DNA of 64,000 nt from JBAYDV01 sp041672845 (GCA_041672845.1 JBAYYV010000002.1:124001-188000), one strand, 5' to 3'; positions 48,116 through 58,006 are shown, counted from the first letter of the stretch. The notes: generated from the sequence alone by a model not told the origin. Translations and numbers: made by a program.

Positions 48116-51100
48116 ATGAAAAAATTTTTAATAATAAACTTGTTATTACTATTTTCTATTCAAATAGTAATAGCTCAAAACAGAACTATTAAAGGTACTG
48201 TTACTTCCAAAAGTGACAATATTTCTTTACCAGGTGTGGCTGTTATAATTAAAGGGACATCTATAGGTGTTAATACTGATTTAGATGGAAAATATTCCAT
48301 CAAAGTACCTATGGACAAAAACATCCTTGTTTTCTCTTTTATTGGTACTAAGACACAAGAAATACCAATAGACAATAAATCTATCATTAATGTACAGTTA
48401 TCTAATCAAATACTAGGATTAGATGAAGTCGTCGTCATAGGATATGGCGTAGAAAATAGGCGTGATATCACTGGGGCGATATCGTCTGTCGACAATAAAA
48501 AATTTGATAAAACTCCTTTACAGAATATAGAAAAAGCTATTCAAGGTAAAGCAGCTGGGGTACAAGTCACTGGTGATAGTGGGGCTCCTGGAGGTAACGT
48601 AACTATTAGAATTAGAGGAGTAGGTTCTATTAATGGAAGTAATAGCCCATTATGTATAGTAGATGGTATACAGATGAGCTTTAATGATATAAACCCAAAT
48701 GATATTGCCTCTATAGATATTCTTAAAGATGCTGCATCTGCATCTATATATGGGGCACAAGCCGCCAATGGCGTAGTTATAGTTACTACCAAACAAGGTC
48801 AGGTAGGTAAACCTAAATTTCAGTTTCAAACTTCTCAAGGATTTAGTCAAGTAATTAGAAAATTAGATGTATTAAATTCTAAAGAATTTATGGAATTATC
48901 CCTAGTAGCCATGAAAAATTATGCGGATATTTATGGAAGAGGCTCTAGTTCTTATGAATCAAAATATGAAAATGTAATCCAGGAATATGAACAATACGGA
49001 TTAACTAAGAATGATGATGGATCTTTAAATTATGATAATGTATCTACTTATGATTGGCAAGATGCGATATTCAGAAAAGGATATATGCAAGATTATATGC
49101 TAAGTGCATCTGGGGGGAATGATAATATTAAATATTTCGTTAGTGGTTCATATAACAATACTAAAGGTTCTGTAATTAATAGTTCTTATGAACGTTATAC
49201 TTTACGATCTAATTTAAATGCAAAAATAAGTAAACGATTACAATTAAATACTCAACTTTCTTTAGGACGTTCTAATACAAGTAATGTTTCTTCTGGAAGT
49301 TCTTATTCTAATCCCTATCGTACAGCTATGCTAATGGTTCCATTTAATACACCATATAATTCAGACGGATCTTTTAATATGGATAAATATTATGGAAATT
49401 ATGACCATAATATTATTATGGATGCTGAATTAAACAAGGGGACTGAAGAAAAAAATAGAGTTACAGCTAGACTGAATTTTGATTATAAAATACTTAATAA
49501 TTTAACTTTTGAATCTAATTATTCTATATACTATTATCTTAGTAATTATGACAAATATTATGATCCTAGAACTTCTACAGGGAAAACATATAATGGTAGA
49601 GTTTCTTCAGAAGCAAATCAAAGTCAGAATCTTCAAACAGAACAAATACTAAAATATTCTAAGAAAATAAATAATCATAATTTCGATGCTATGATAGGAT
49701 TTAGTTATCAAGACACTCAATATAAAGATCTCTATGCTTCTGCAAATGGCGTTCCAAGTTATCACTTTACTTATTTAAGTTCTACAGCTGTTCCTGATGA
49801 AGTATCAGGTAGTGCAAGTGAGTGGAAAATGGCAAGTGTATTCTCAAGATTAAAATATAATTATAAAGGAAAATACATGGTTAATGCTACCCTTAGACGT
49901 GATGGATCTTCTAGATTTGGAGAAAATAATAAATGGGGATTATTCCCATCTGTATCTGTAGCATGGAGAATATCAGATGAAAATTTTATGAAAGATTTTA
50001 CTTTTATAGATGATTTAAAAATTAGATCAAGTTTCGGTGTTACGGGCAATACTGCTGGAATATCTTATTATGGATGGCAAAAATTATTTTCTGCAGGAGG
50101 AGCATATGGTGGACAACCCACTATTCACGCTTCATCAATAGGAAATTCTGATTTGTCTTGGGAAAAGAATGAATCTTTTAATATAGGGCTAGCTTATAGT
50201 TTTTTAGAAAGTAGAATAAGAGGTGGCATAGATTTCTATAGATCTATTAGAAATAATCTTTTATATACAAGACCACTCCCTTATACAACAGGTTATTCTG
50301 GAATGACTGAGAATGTAGGAAAAATAGAAAATAAAGGAATAGAATTCACTCTGAATACTATTAATATTAAAACAACTGATTTTGAATGGAACTCTTCATT
50401 TAATATTTCTCATAATACTAATAAGGTTAAAGAGTTAATCGATGGAGTAGAAACTATCGGATATTCTTTAAAAGTAGGTGAACCTGTTAATACATATTGT
50501 ACATATGAATGGGCTGGGGTTAACCCCGCAGATGGTCGCCCTATGTATTATGATAAAAATGGTAATATCACATATGAACCTAAAGTAGAAGATAGAAAAT
50601 GGATAGGATCTCTAGACCCTGTGGTACTTGGAGGTTTCGGAAATGATTTTAGATACAAAAACATTTCATTAAGTATATTTTTCCAGTTCCAACAAGGAGG
50701 ACAAACTTATAGTAGTGATTTCAAAAGATTAGCTCGTAGTGGAAATTCTATAGATAGAAATCAATATCAGAATCAATATGATGATTATTGGAAAGAGCCA
50801 GGTGATATAACTGAGGTCCCTATGCCTTCTAAAAGTAATCATTATTATCATCACAATCCTGTTACGAGCCCATATTCAACCTCTACTCGTAGTTATTTAT
50901 CTACTGATTATCTCCGTCTTAAAAATATAACATTATCATATGATTTTTCTAAAAAGTTATGTAATAAAATGTCATTAGATGGTATTCAAATATATGCACA
51001 AGCTACTAATATTTGGACATATACTAAATTTCAAGGATGGGATCCTGAACTTACAGGAGATGATACTGGTGTTTATCCACAGGGAAAAAATATCACCGCA

Positions 51101-51121
51101 GGCCTAAAAATATCATTTTAA
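48116..51121 (+). CDS. SusC/RagA-family TonB-dependent transporter
   Basis: The 1001-residue protein starts at ATG 48116 with a signal peptide (MKKFLIINLLLLFSIQIVIAQ). It continues with the CarboxypepD_reg-like domain (IKGTVTSKSDNISLPGVAVIIKGTSIGVNTDLDGKYSI), and the plug follows (LDEVVVIGYGVENRRDITGAISSV; IQGKAAGVQVTGDSGAPGG; IDILKDAASASIYGAQAANGVVIVTTK). The barrel includes NATLRRDGSSRFGENNKWGLFPSVSVAWRISDE and ends ITAGLKISF. It imports large ligands across the outer membrane with the SusD protein that follows 12 bases later. No glycoside hydrolase is nearby, so the substrate may be a peptide, nucleotide or phosphorylated compound. Confidence 0.95.
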   Translation: MKKFLIINLLLLFSIQIVIAQNRTIKGTVTSKSDNISLPGVAVIIKGTSIGVNTDLDGKYSIKVPMDKNILVFSFIGTKTQEIPIDNKSIINVQLSNQILGLDEVVVIGYGVENRRDITGAISSVDNKKFDKTPLQNIEKAIQGKAAGVQVTGDSGAPGGNVTIRIRGVGSINGSNSPLCIVDGIQMSFNDINPNDIASIDILKDAASASIYGAQAANGVVIVTTKQGQVGKPKFQFQTSQGFSQVIRKLDVLNSKEFMELSLVAMKNYADIYGRGSSSYESKYENVIQEYEQYGLTKNDDGSLNYDNVSTYDWQDAIFRKGYMQDYMLSASGGNDNIKYFVSGSYNNTKGSVINSSYERYTLRSNLNAKISKRLQLNTQLSLGRSNTSNVSSGSSYSNPYRTAMLMVPFNTPYNSDGSFNMDKYYGNYDHNIIMDAELNKGTEEKNRVTARLNFDYKILNNLTFESNYSIYYYLSNYDKYYDPRTSTGKTYNGRVSSEANQSQNLQTEQILKYSKKINNHNFDAMIGFSYQDTQYKDLYASANGVPSYHFTYLSSTAVPDEVSGSASEWKMASVFSRLKYNYKGKYMVNATLRRDGSSRFGENNKWGLFPSVSVAWRISDENFMKDFTFIDDLKIRSSFGVTGNTAGISYYGWQKLFSAGGAYGGQPTIHASSIGNSDLSWEKNESFNIGLAYSFLESRIRGGIDFYRSIRNNLLYTRPLPYTTGYSGMTENVGKIENKGIEFTLNTINIKTTDFEWNSSFNISHNTNKVKELIDGVETIGYSLKVGEPVNTYCTYEWAGVNPADGRPMYYDKNGNITYEPKVEDRKWIGSLDPVVLGGFGNDFRYKNISLSIFFQFQQGGQTYSSDFKRLARSGNSIDRNQYQNQYDDYWKEPGDITEVPMPSKSNHYYHHNPVTSPYSTSTRSYLSTDYLRLKNITLSYDFSKKLCNKMSLDGIQIYAQATNIWTYTKFQGWDPELTGDDTGVYPQGKNITAGLKISF

Positions 51122-51133
51122 AAATTTACTACA

Positions 51134-52534
51134 ATGAAAATAATATATAAAATAATAATTTTAATAGGACTATCAATGATATGTTTTACATCATGTGATA
51201 GTATACTAGACAATGAGCCTAAAACTCAAATAACTGAAGATGTCGTTTATAATAACTATTCTGACTTATATGCATATTTATTAAGTTCATATGACGTCTT
51301 ACAAGGTTCTGGCTATTATGGTAGAGATTTTATCGTAGATGCTGATATCATGGCTGATAATACTCGGTTGAGTGAGAAAAATTCTGGTAGATTCGATGAA
51401 GAAGAAATGAATTATAGAGAATCTGGCGTCTCTACTTGGGACAATGACTATGAAATAATTTCAACTTCAAATAATGTATTATATGCTGTTCAAAATCTTT
51501 CTAATATCACTGATGAACAGCAAAAAGATCTTATAGGACAAGCATACTTTTTAAGAGCTTTAGCTTATTTTGATCTACTTCGTGTATATGCTAGAGAGCC
51601 TAACCATCTCGTAAATAATTTTAATTTAGCATGTCCTATAGTTCTAGCCCCTTTTTCATTCAATACTAGTGTAATTCTACCTGAAAGGGCTATAGTCACA
51701 GACGTATATGCTCAAGTAGAAAGTGATTTATTGAATGCTATCTCCTTTTTAAACAATGATAATTTACCTTATTATGCTTCTGAATTAGCTTCTAAAGCAT
51801 TATTATCACGTGTTTATTTATATGAAGAAAAATGGGCCGATGCTGCTGAAATGGCTAATGATATTATAGTAAATTCAGGCTTAGAATTAACTACAGCAGG
51901 AAGTTATTCCGATATTTATAAAAAGGATAGTGAAGCTATATTAAATCTAGCTTATGCTACAGATGAAAGTCTAAAATATGATTCTCTTCAATCTATTTTT
52001 ATGGAACAAGAAAATACCCTAACTGGATATGGAGATGTAGTTCCAACAGATAATTTATTAAATACTTTTCAGAATAATTCAGATAGAAAAACAATATATA
52101 GAGCAGCTAAGAAAGGAACTGAAGATGTATATTTCTCTACTAAATATAATGGAAATGGCGGTGCATTTGGAGTAGATAATATAAATTTAATTAGAACTTC
52201 TGAAGTATATTTAAATGCTGCTGAAGCTTATGCGAAATCACAAAATTATACTAAAGCCAGAATACTAATTAATATTTTACGCTCACATAGGAACTTAACT
52301 AATATTGAAGATTCTGTCACAGGACAAGATTTGATTAATATTATATTAAAAGAACGTCGATTAGAATTATGTTTCGAAGGTCATCGTTTTTATGATTTAA
52401 AAAGACTTGGAAACGGTATTTATAAAGATGACCCAGATGATAATTTAGATTGGGATGATTATAGAATAGTTAAAAATATTCCAATTCATGACACAGATGT
52501 TAATACCAACTTAATACAAAACCCACAATACTAA
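51134..52534 (+). CDS. SusD/RagB-family ligand-binding lipoprotein
   Basis: The 466-residue protein has a lipoprotein signal (IILIGLSMICFTSC) then DSILDNEPKTQITEDVVYNNYSDLYAYLLSSYDVLQ, the usual start of SusD proteins. TPR-like helices contain QAYFLRALAYFDLLRVYAREP near residue 136 and ASKALLSRVYLYEEKWADAAEMANDII near 220. The C-terminal RagB/SusD domain is LIRTSEVYLNAAEAYAKSQNYTKARILINILRSHRN and ILKERRLELCFEGHRFYDLKRLG. It forms the lid over the SusC transporter encoded just upstream. Confidence 0.95.
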   Translation: MKIIYKIIILIGLSMICFTSCDSILDNEPKTQITEDVVYNNYSDLYAYLLSSYDVLQGSGYYGRDFIVDADIMADNTRLSEKNSGRFDEEEMNYRESGVSTWDNDYEIISTSNNVLYAVQNLSNITDEQQKDLIGQAYFLRALAYFDLLRVYAREPNHLVNNFNLACPIVLAPFSFNTSVILPERAIVTDVYAQVESDLLNAISFLNNDNLPYYASELASKALLSRVYLYEEKWADAAEMANDIIVNSGLELTTAGSYSDIYKKDSEAILNLAYATDESLKYDSLQSIFMEQENTLTGYGDVVPTDNLLNTFQNNSDRKTIYRAAKKGTEDVYFSTKYNGNGGAFGVDNINLIRTSEVYLNAAEAYAKSQNYTKARILINILRSHRNLTNIEDSVTGQDLINIILKERRLELCFEGHRFYDLKRLGNGIYKDDPDDNLDWDDYRIVKNIPIHDTDVNTNLIQNPQY

Positions 52535-52554
52535 TCTTATAAAATTGAATAATT

Positions 52555-53100
52555 ATGAATAAAATATATTTAATACTGCTTGCTGGAATTATGTCATGCT
52601 TAGTTCTGTCATGCGAAAAAGATTTGACATACACTGGAAAAGATGTCGTAGAATTTTCTCCATATAACGTAGAATATGCAAATCAACAAGAATTTGAAGA
52701 TGGATATTTTACTAGTGATATGGATTCAGAAACCACTGATAGTATACAAGTATCTTTGGTAGGACCTCAACGAAATAAAGATATAGTCATTAATTTCGAG
52801 ATAGTAGATAAATTCTATCTACTAATAAATGAAGCTAAAATCGTTTTAACTTTACCAGAAGGTATAACTTCTAACGAGTATGAAGAATATACTACTACCG
52901 CTGTAAAAGATGATAATTATACATTATTAAACAATGATTTAACGACTACTATCAAAAAAAATAATAGTTTTGGCCATATAGGTTTTAAAACTAAAAATAC
53001 GACAGGATCGAATCTCTATATCCTTATTGTTTTGAAAAAGTCATCTGATATAGATGTTAATGAAAATTATAAATTTTATAGATTAAAAATAGAGGATTAA
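52555..53100 (+). CDS. Small surface lipoprotein of the SusCD operon
   Basis: The 181-residue protein has a lipoprotein signal (MNKIYLILLAGIMSCLVLSC) and then a single predicted beta-sandwich (EKDLTYTGKDVVEFSPYNVEYANQ; DSIQVSLVGPQRNKDIVINFEIVD; ENYKFYRLKIED). Its place after susD and its size fit the auxiliary ligand-binding lipoproteins of such loci (SusE/DUF4843-like position). The family is not certain. It begins 20 bases after susD and is followed by a terminator, so it closes the operon. Confidence 0.75.
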   Translation: MNKIYLILLAGIMSCLVLSCEKDLTYTGKDVVEFSPYNVEYANQQEFEDGYFTSDMDSETTDSIQVSLVGPQRNKDIVINFEIVDKFYLLINEAKIVLTLPEGITSNEYEEYTTTAVKDDNYTLLNNDLTTTIKKNNSFGHIGFKTKNTTGSNLYILIVLKKSSDIDVNENYKFYRLKIED

Positions 53101-53181
53101 ACTCACCTACTTTACAATAGCTTTTTCTATAAAAGGAATGGTTTATAAAATTCCCCAAAAATAAGTTAATTGAATAAATGG

Positions 53182-53218
53182 AAAAAAGGAGATCATTAAT
53201 TAATGGTCTCCTTTTTTT
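53182..53218. terminator. Bidirectional terminator after the SusCD operon
   Basis: AAAAAAGGAGATCATT and AATGGTCTCCTTTTTT pair with a single T-G wobble around a 4-base loop. It separates the SusCD operon from the convergent lepA gene. Confidence 0.85.
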
Positions 53219-53269
53219 ATTTGTTAAAATAAATTACATATTAATAATTTATTCAAGACTTATATCGTA

Positions 53270-55057
53270 TTAATCTAATTTCAATACTGCCATAAATGCT
53301 GACTGTGGAACTTCGACATTACCGATTTGTCTCATTCGTTTTTTACCTTTCTTCTGTTTTTCTAGTAACTTTCTCTTTCTAGAAATATCACCTCCATAAC
53401 ATTTCGCAATAACATCTTTACGAACAGCTTTCACTGTTTCTCTAGCTATAATCTTAGCACCTATAGCTGCTTGTATAGCTATTTCGAACTGTTGTCTAGG
53501 AATTAATTCTTTTAATTTTTCACACATTCTTCTACCAAATGAATAAGCTCTATCTTTATGAATCAAGGAAGAGAGGGCATCCACAGGTTCTCCATTTAGA
53601 AGTATATCTAACTTAACTAATTCTGCTTTACGATAATCAATAATATGATAATCGAAAGAAGCATATCCCTTAGAAATAGATTTTAATTTATCATAGAAAT
53701 CAAACACTATTTCAGCCAAAGGAATATCATAAGTTAATTCTACTCTATCTGATGTTAAGAAATGCTGACCTATTAAAAATCCTCTTTTATCTAAACATAA
53801 TTTCATAATAGGACCGAAGAAATCAGATTTAGAAATTATTTGCGCTCTAATAAATGGTTCTTCTATATAATCTATTAAAGTAGGAGCAGGTAATCCAGCA
53901 GGATTATGAACTTCTAACATTTCTTTCTGTGTAGTATAAACTTTATATGAAACGTTAGGGACAGTAGTGATTACGTCCATATCAAATTCTCTGTAAAGTC
54001 TTTCTTGTACTATTTCTAAGTGAAGTAATCCTAAAAAGCCACATCTAAACCCAAAGCCCAAAGCTAAAGAAGACTCTGGCTCATAAGTAAAAGATGCATC
54101 ATTTAATTGGAATTTTTCTAATGAAGTACGAAGTTCTTCATATTTATCTGTTTCTACTGGGAACATACCTGCGAAAAGCATAGGCTTTACTTCTTTAAAA
54201 CCAGCTATAGATTTGTCGCAAGGATTATCTACATCAGTAATAGTATCACCTACTTTTACCTCAACGGCTGATTTAATACCAGAAATAATATAACCTACAT
54301 TACCACAGCTAACCTCATCCGTTGGACATAAACCCATTCTCAAATAACCTACTTCATCTGCCTCATATTCCATATCTGTATTAACAAATTTCACTCGATC
54401 TTTTTTTCTAAGAGTACCATTAAAAATTTTAAAATAAGCTACGACACCTCTAAAAGAATTAAAAACAGAATCAAAAATTAAAGCTTGAAGAGGAGCATTG
54501 GGGTCACCCTTAGGAGCTGGCACCTTCTCCACTATAACATCTAAGATAGCTGGAACACCTTCACCTGTTTTAGCACTACATAACAACATGTCTTCTTCAT
54601 CACATCCTATTAAATCTGCAAGCTGATCTTTTACCATATCTACATTAGCAGAAGGCATATCTATTTTATTGATGATAGGAATTATTTCCAAATCATGTTC
54701 TATAGCTAAATATAAATTAGATATGGTCTGAGCCTGTATCCCTTGTGTAGCATCTACTACTAATAAAGCTCCTTCACAAGAAGCTATAGCTCGCGAAACT
54801 TCATATGAAAAATCTACATGTCCAGGAGTATCTAAAAGATTAAGCGTATATATAGTATCATCTTTCTGATAATGCATCTGAATAGCATGGCTCTTAATAG
54901 TAATTCCTTTTTCTCTTTCTAAATCCATAGAATCTAAAACTTGATTCTCCATTTGTTTATTACTAAGAGTATGAGTAGCCTCAAGCATTCTATCAGCTAG
55001 AGTACTTTTCCCATGATCTATATGTGCTATTATGCAAAAATTCCTGATATTATTCAT
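53270..55057 (-). CDS. lepA: Elongation factor 4 (LepA)
   Basis: EF4 is a ribosome-dependent GTPase involved in initiation and rescue of stalled ribosomes. The G domain shows NFCIIAHIDHGKSTLADRML (residues 6-25), ERGITIKSHAIQM-type switch I (EREKGITIKSHAIQM), LLDTPGHVDFSYEVSRA and INKIDMPSA. Domain II, III and V motifs include LGFGFRCGFLGLLHLEIVQERL. The EF4-specific C-terminal domain carries ETVKAVRKDVIAKCYGGDISRKRKLLEKQKKGKKRM, ending VEVPQSAFMAVLKLD. Length (595) is normal. A TATCTTTG -7 box ends four bases before the ATG, so its mRNA should be leaderless. Confidence 0.97.
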   Translation of the reverse strand: MNNIRNFCIIAHIDHGKSTLADRMLEATHTLSNKQMENQVLDSMDLEREKGITIKSHAIQMHYQKDDTIYTLNLLDTPGHVDFSYEVSRAIASCEGALLVVDATQGIQAQTISNLYLAIEHDLEIIPIINKIDMPSANVDMVKDQLADLIGCDEEDMLLCSAKTGEGVPAILDVIVEKVPAPKGDPNAPLQALIFDSVFNSFRGVVAYFKIFNGTLRKKDRVKFVNTDMEYEADEVGYLRMGLCPTDEVSCGNVGYIISGIKSAVEVKVGDTITDVDNPCDKSIAGFKEVKPMLFAGMFPVETDKYEELRTSLEKFQLNDASFTYEPESSLALGFGFRCGFLGLLHLEIVQERLYREFDMDVITTVPNVSYKVYTTQKEMLEVHNPAGLPAPTLIDYIEEPFIRAQIISKSDFFGPIMKLCLDKRGFLIGQHFLTSDRVELTYDIPLAEIVFDFYDKLKSISKGYASFDYHIIDYRKAELVKLDILLNGEPVDALSSLIHKDRAYSFGRRMCEKLKELIPRQQFEIAIQAAIGAKIIARETVKAVRKDVIAKCYGGDISRKRKLLEKQKKGKKRMRQIGNVEVPQSAFMAVLKLD

Positions 55058-55061
55058 GCTG

Positions 55062-55069
55062 CAAAGATA
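55062..55069 (-). promoter_or_regulatory. -7 box directly in front of lepA
   Basis: Minus strand TATCTTTG is followed by CAGC and then the lepA ATG. With the usual start four to seven bases after the box, the transcript begins at or within the start codon. Confidence 0.6.
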
Positions 55070-55129
55070 AAAATTAGTATTGGATTATTACTAAAATCCC
55101 ATTATCTTAGTGGCTCATCTATTACAATT

Positions 55130-55975
55130 ATGGCAAATACACAAAAATTAGAAGAAATTGCTTCTCAAGTTAGAAGAGATATAGTAAGAATGGTTACTGA
55201 TGCAGCATCAGGACACCCAGGCGGATCAATGAGTAGTACAGATATTCTGACTACTTTATTTTTTAATAAAATGGACTGTGATCCTATAAATTGGACAAAA
55301 ACTGGAAAGGGAAAAGATATGTTTTTTTTATCTGCCGGACATATGTCTCCTTTATATTACAGTATACTTGCAAGGAAAGGTTATTTTCCTATAAGTGAGC
55401 TTAGTACCTTCAGAAAAATTGGTAGTAGATTACAAGGACATCCTTCTATAGAAGCTGGACTTCCTGGTATTCATCAAGCTGCTGGTTCTTTAGGCCAAGG
55501 TTTATCTGTAGCTGCTGGCGCAGCTCTTTCTAAAAAACTAAATAAAGACAATCATAATGTATATGTCTTAATAGGTGATGGTGAAAGCGAAGAAGGTCAA
55601 ATATGGGAAGCTGCTATGTTTGCTGCACAGAAAAAAATAAATAATCTAATCGCTATGACTGACTGGAATGGTCAACAAATAGATGGACCTACTTCAGAAA
55701 TTAGTTCTTTAGGTGATTTACCTGGAAAATGGGAAAAATTCGGATGGGATGTGACAGTAGCTGATGGTCATAACATTCAATCTATTCTAGATTCTTTCGA
55801 AAATGCTACGACTAAAAGCAATAATGATAAACCCAAAATGATTTTATTCAAAACTCAAATGGGTCAAGGTGTTGATTTCATGGTAGGGACTAACAAATGG
55901 CATGGTAAAGCTCCTTCTAAAGAGCAATGTGCAGATGCTTTATCACAATTAAAAGAAACATTAGGAGATTATTAA
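55130..55975 (+). CDS. Transketolase N-terminal subunit
   Basis: The 281-residue protein is the thiamine-diphosphate-binding half of a two-gene transketolase, which moves two-carbon units between sugar phosphates and supplies erythrose 4-phosphate for the DAHP synthases. Motifs are DAASGHPGGSMSSTDILTTLFF near residue 25, FFLSAGHMSPLYYSIL, LQGHPSIEAGLPGIHQAAGSLGQGLSVAAGAAL, and the ThDP site GDGESEEGQIWEAAMFA. It ends with HGKAPSKEQ. The ATG at 55130 is preferred; 39 upstream codons of open frame run into the divergent lepA gene. The partner half starts 11 bases after it. Confidence 0.95.
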   Translation: MANTQKLEEIASQVRRDIVRMVTDAASGHPGGSMSSTDILTTLFFNKMDCDPINWTKTGKGKDMFFLSAGHMSPLYYSILARKGYFPISELSTFRKIGSRLQGHPSIEAGLPGIHQAAGSLGQGLSVAAGAALSKKLNKDNHNVYVLIGDGESEEGQIWEAAMFAAQKKINNLIAMTDWNGQQIDGPTSEISSLGDLPGKWEKFGWDVTVADGHNIQSILDSFENATTKSNNDKPKMILFKTQMGQGVDFMVGTNKWHGKAPSKEQCADALSQLKETLGDY

Positions 55976-55986
55976 TATAGAGAAAT

Positions 55987-56937
55987 ATGAAATTTGAAAA
56001 TAACGGAAATAAAGATACACGTTCAGGCTTCGGTGCAGGCCTAACAGAATTAGGAAGAACTAACTCTAAGGTATGTGCACTATGTGCTGACCTATCAGGA
56101 TCTCTTAAAATGCAAGATTTTATTAAAGAAAACCCGGAAAGATTTTACCAATGTGGTATAGCAGAAGCTAATATGGTAGGTGTCGCCTCTGGATTAGCAA
56201 TAGGTGGAAAAATCCCTTTCGTAGGTTCTTTTGCAAATTTCGTTACTGCTCGTGTCTATGACCAATTAAGACAATCAGTAGCTTATGGTAAAACTAATGT
56301 TAAAATTTGTGCTTCACACGCTGGTATTAGTTTAGGAGAAGATGGTGCTACTCATCAAACTATGGAAGATATAGGTCTTATGAGAATGTTACCTAACTTC
56401 ACTGTAATTAATCCATGTGATTATAATCAAACTAAAGCAGCCACTATAGCTATTGCTGAATATGATGGCCCTGTTTATTTAAGATTTGGTCGCCCTAAAG
56501 TAGCAAACTTTACTCCTGTTGATCAAAAATTCGAAATAGGTAAAGCTTTGAAATTAATAGAAGGTGATAAAGTAAGCATTTTCGCTACTGGTCATCTTGT
56601 ATGGGAAGCTATAGAAGCTTGTAAAACTTTAGAAAAAAAAGGCATCTCTTGTGAACTTATAGATATACATACTATTAAACCTTTAGACGAAAAAACAGTC
56701 TTAGAATCAGTAAAGAAAACTAAATGCGCAGTAGTAGCTGAAGAGCATTTAATAGCAGGTGGTCTAGGAGAATTAATTTCTGGATTAGTAGCCAGAAATC
56801 ATCCCGTCCCTATAGAATTTATCTCCGTAAATGACAGATTTGGACAAAGTGGTACTCCAGTTGAATTAATGAAAACTTATGGTTTAGATGCTGCTCATAT
56901 AATAGAAGCTGTAAAAAAAGTTATTAAAAGAAAATAA
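55987..56937 (+). CDS. Transketolase C-terminal subunit
   Basis: The 316-residue protein is the pyrimidine-binding and C-terminal half of transketolase: TRSGFGAGLTELGRTNSKVCALCADLSGS, RFYQCGIAEANMVGVASGLA (with the catalytic Glu for ThDP), PFVGSFANFVTARVYDQLRQSVAYG, SLGEDGATHQTMEDIGLMRMLPNF, and the C-terminal domain with VAEEHLIAGGLGELISGLV and DRFGQSGTPVELMKTYGL. It pairs with the preceding gene; the two chains together equal one full-length transketolase. Confidence 0.95.
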   Translation: MKFENNGNKDTRSGFGAGLTELGRTNSKVCALCADLSGSLKMQDFIKENPERFYQCGIAEANMVGVASGLAIGGKIPFVGSFANFVTARVYDQLRQSVAYGKTNVKICASHAGISLGEDGATHQTMEDIGLMRMLPNFTVINPCDYNQTKAATIAIAEYDGPVYLRFGRPKVANFTPVDQKFEIGKALKLIEGDKVSIFATGHLVWEAIEACKTLEKKGISCELIDIHTIKPLDEKTVLESVKKTKCAVVAEEHLIAGGLGELISGLVARNHPVPIEFISVNDRFGQSGTPVELMKTYGLDAAHIIEAVKKVIKRK

Positions 56938-56977
56938 CTTTAAATACTGTCACTTTATTAAATGACACATATATACA

Positions 56978-57523
56978 ATGAATACTGACGAAAAGATTCT
57001 CGCATTATGTCAAGAAGGTGGTAAGGAAACTGAAGCTTTCAATTTTATCGTGGACGAATATTCGGAACGCCTTTATTGGCATATAAGACGAATGATTGGT
57101 TCACATGAAGATACAAATGACATTCTACAAGAAACTTTTATCAAAATATGGAAAAATATCTCTAAATTCAGAGGAGATTCTAAAGTATATTCTTGGTTAT
57201 ATAGAATAGCCACTAATGAAGCTCTTAATTTCCTGCGAAAAAAGAAATTAGAATCTTTTCTTTCTCTCGATAATTATGAGGGAATAGTAGAAGAAAATTT
57301 AAAGGGTGATTCATACTTTGATGGTGATAAAGCTGTAGAAGCATTAAATAACGCTGTCTTAAAACTTCCACCAAAACAAAGAGCAGTTTTTAACTTGAAA
57401 TATTTCGAAGAAAAAAAATATACTGAAATAAGCGAAATTTTAGGAGGCAGCATAGGATCTTTAAAAGCATCATATCATCATGCCTATACTAAAATAACTA
57501 AGTCATTAACTGACACTGATTAA
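56978..57523 (+). CDS. ECF-type RNA polymerase sigma factor
   Basis: The 181-residue protein has region 2 (FIVDEYSERLYWHIRRMIGSHEDTNDILQETFIKIWKNISKFRGDSKVYSWLYRIATNEALNFLRKKK in overlapping blocks, about residues 22-90) and region 4 (AVLKLPPKQRAVFNLKYFEEKKYTEISEILGGSIGSLKASYHHAYTKI, about 128-175). It lacks regions 1 and 3, as ECF sigma factors do. The next gene, 48 bases on, encodes a single-pass membrane protein that could be the anti-sigma factor. Confidence 0.93.
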   Translation: MNTDEKILALCQEGGKETEAFNFIVDEYSERLYWHIRRMIGSHEDTNDILQETFIKIWKNISKFRGDSKVYSWLYRIATNEALNFLRKKKLESFLSLDNYEGIVEENLKGDSYFDGDKAVEALNNAVLKLPPKQRAVFNLKYFEEKKYTEISEILGGSIGSLKASYHHAYTKITKSLTDTD

Positions 57524-57571
57524 ACCTTTTTATATTTTTTACGTCATAGTTATAGAAGAAGAAAAATAGTA

Positions 57572-58006
57572 ATGAAAAAGAATAATAAAATATTAACAAA
57601 CGAAGCTCTAGAGGATCCGATTTTAAAAAAATCAAATCCTTATAAAGTTCCTGATGATTATTTTATGGACTTAAAACATGATTTAAAATTCGGGATGGCT
57701 GACACCAATACTAGAAGACATAGAATTCCTGTTTTAATCCCTGCCATAGCAGCATGTGCAGTATTAGTAATATGGGCCAGTGTTCTGTTATATAATCCTA
57801 CAGCATCAGATTTAACGAACAATCCTTTAATTACTTTAGTAGATGAAGGATATTTAAATAGTTCTTTTATAGATAATATGTATGCTGAAATAGATGTAGA
57901 TGAAAATTTCTCTGAAGAAATAAATACTGGAACTTTATCTGCAGAAGCATCAGAATACTTAAAAGAAGCTTACTTAGATAATGATTATTTTTATTCCAAT
58001 TATTAA
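57572..58006 (+). CDS. Single-pass membrane protein, candidate anti-sigma factor
   Basis: The 144-residue protein has a cytoplasmic N-terminal part with the motif SNPYKVPDDYFMDLKHDL (a PFKVPEGYF-type motif that I associate with Bacteroidota proteins next to ECF sigma genes). One transmembrane helix (PVLIPAIAACAVLVIWASVLLY, about residues 51-72) and an acidic extracytoplasmic tail follow. It has no zinc-binding HxxxCxxC motif. Its position after the sigma gene suggests it holds the sigma factor at the membrane; this is inferred from place and topology only. Confidence 0.65.
   Translation: MKKNNKILTNEALEDPILKKSNPYKVPDDYFMDLKHDLKFGMADTNTRRHRIPVLIPAIAACAVLVIWASVLLYNPTASDLTNNPLITLVDEGYLNSSFIDNMYAEIDVDENFSEEINTGTLSAEASEYLKEAYLDNDYFYSNY

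Noticed and set aside
48541..48850. Open frames on the minus strand within susC
   Set aside because: They mirror the plug domain coding sequence and have no start context or family signature.
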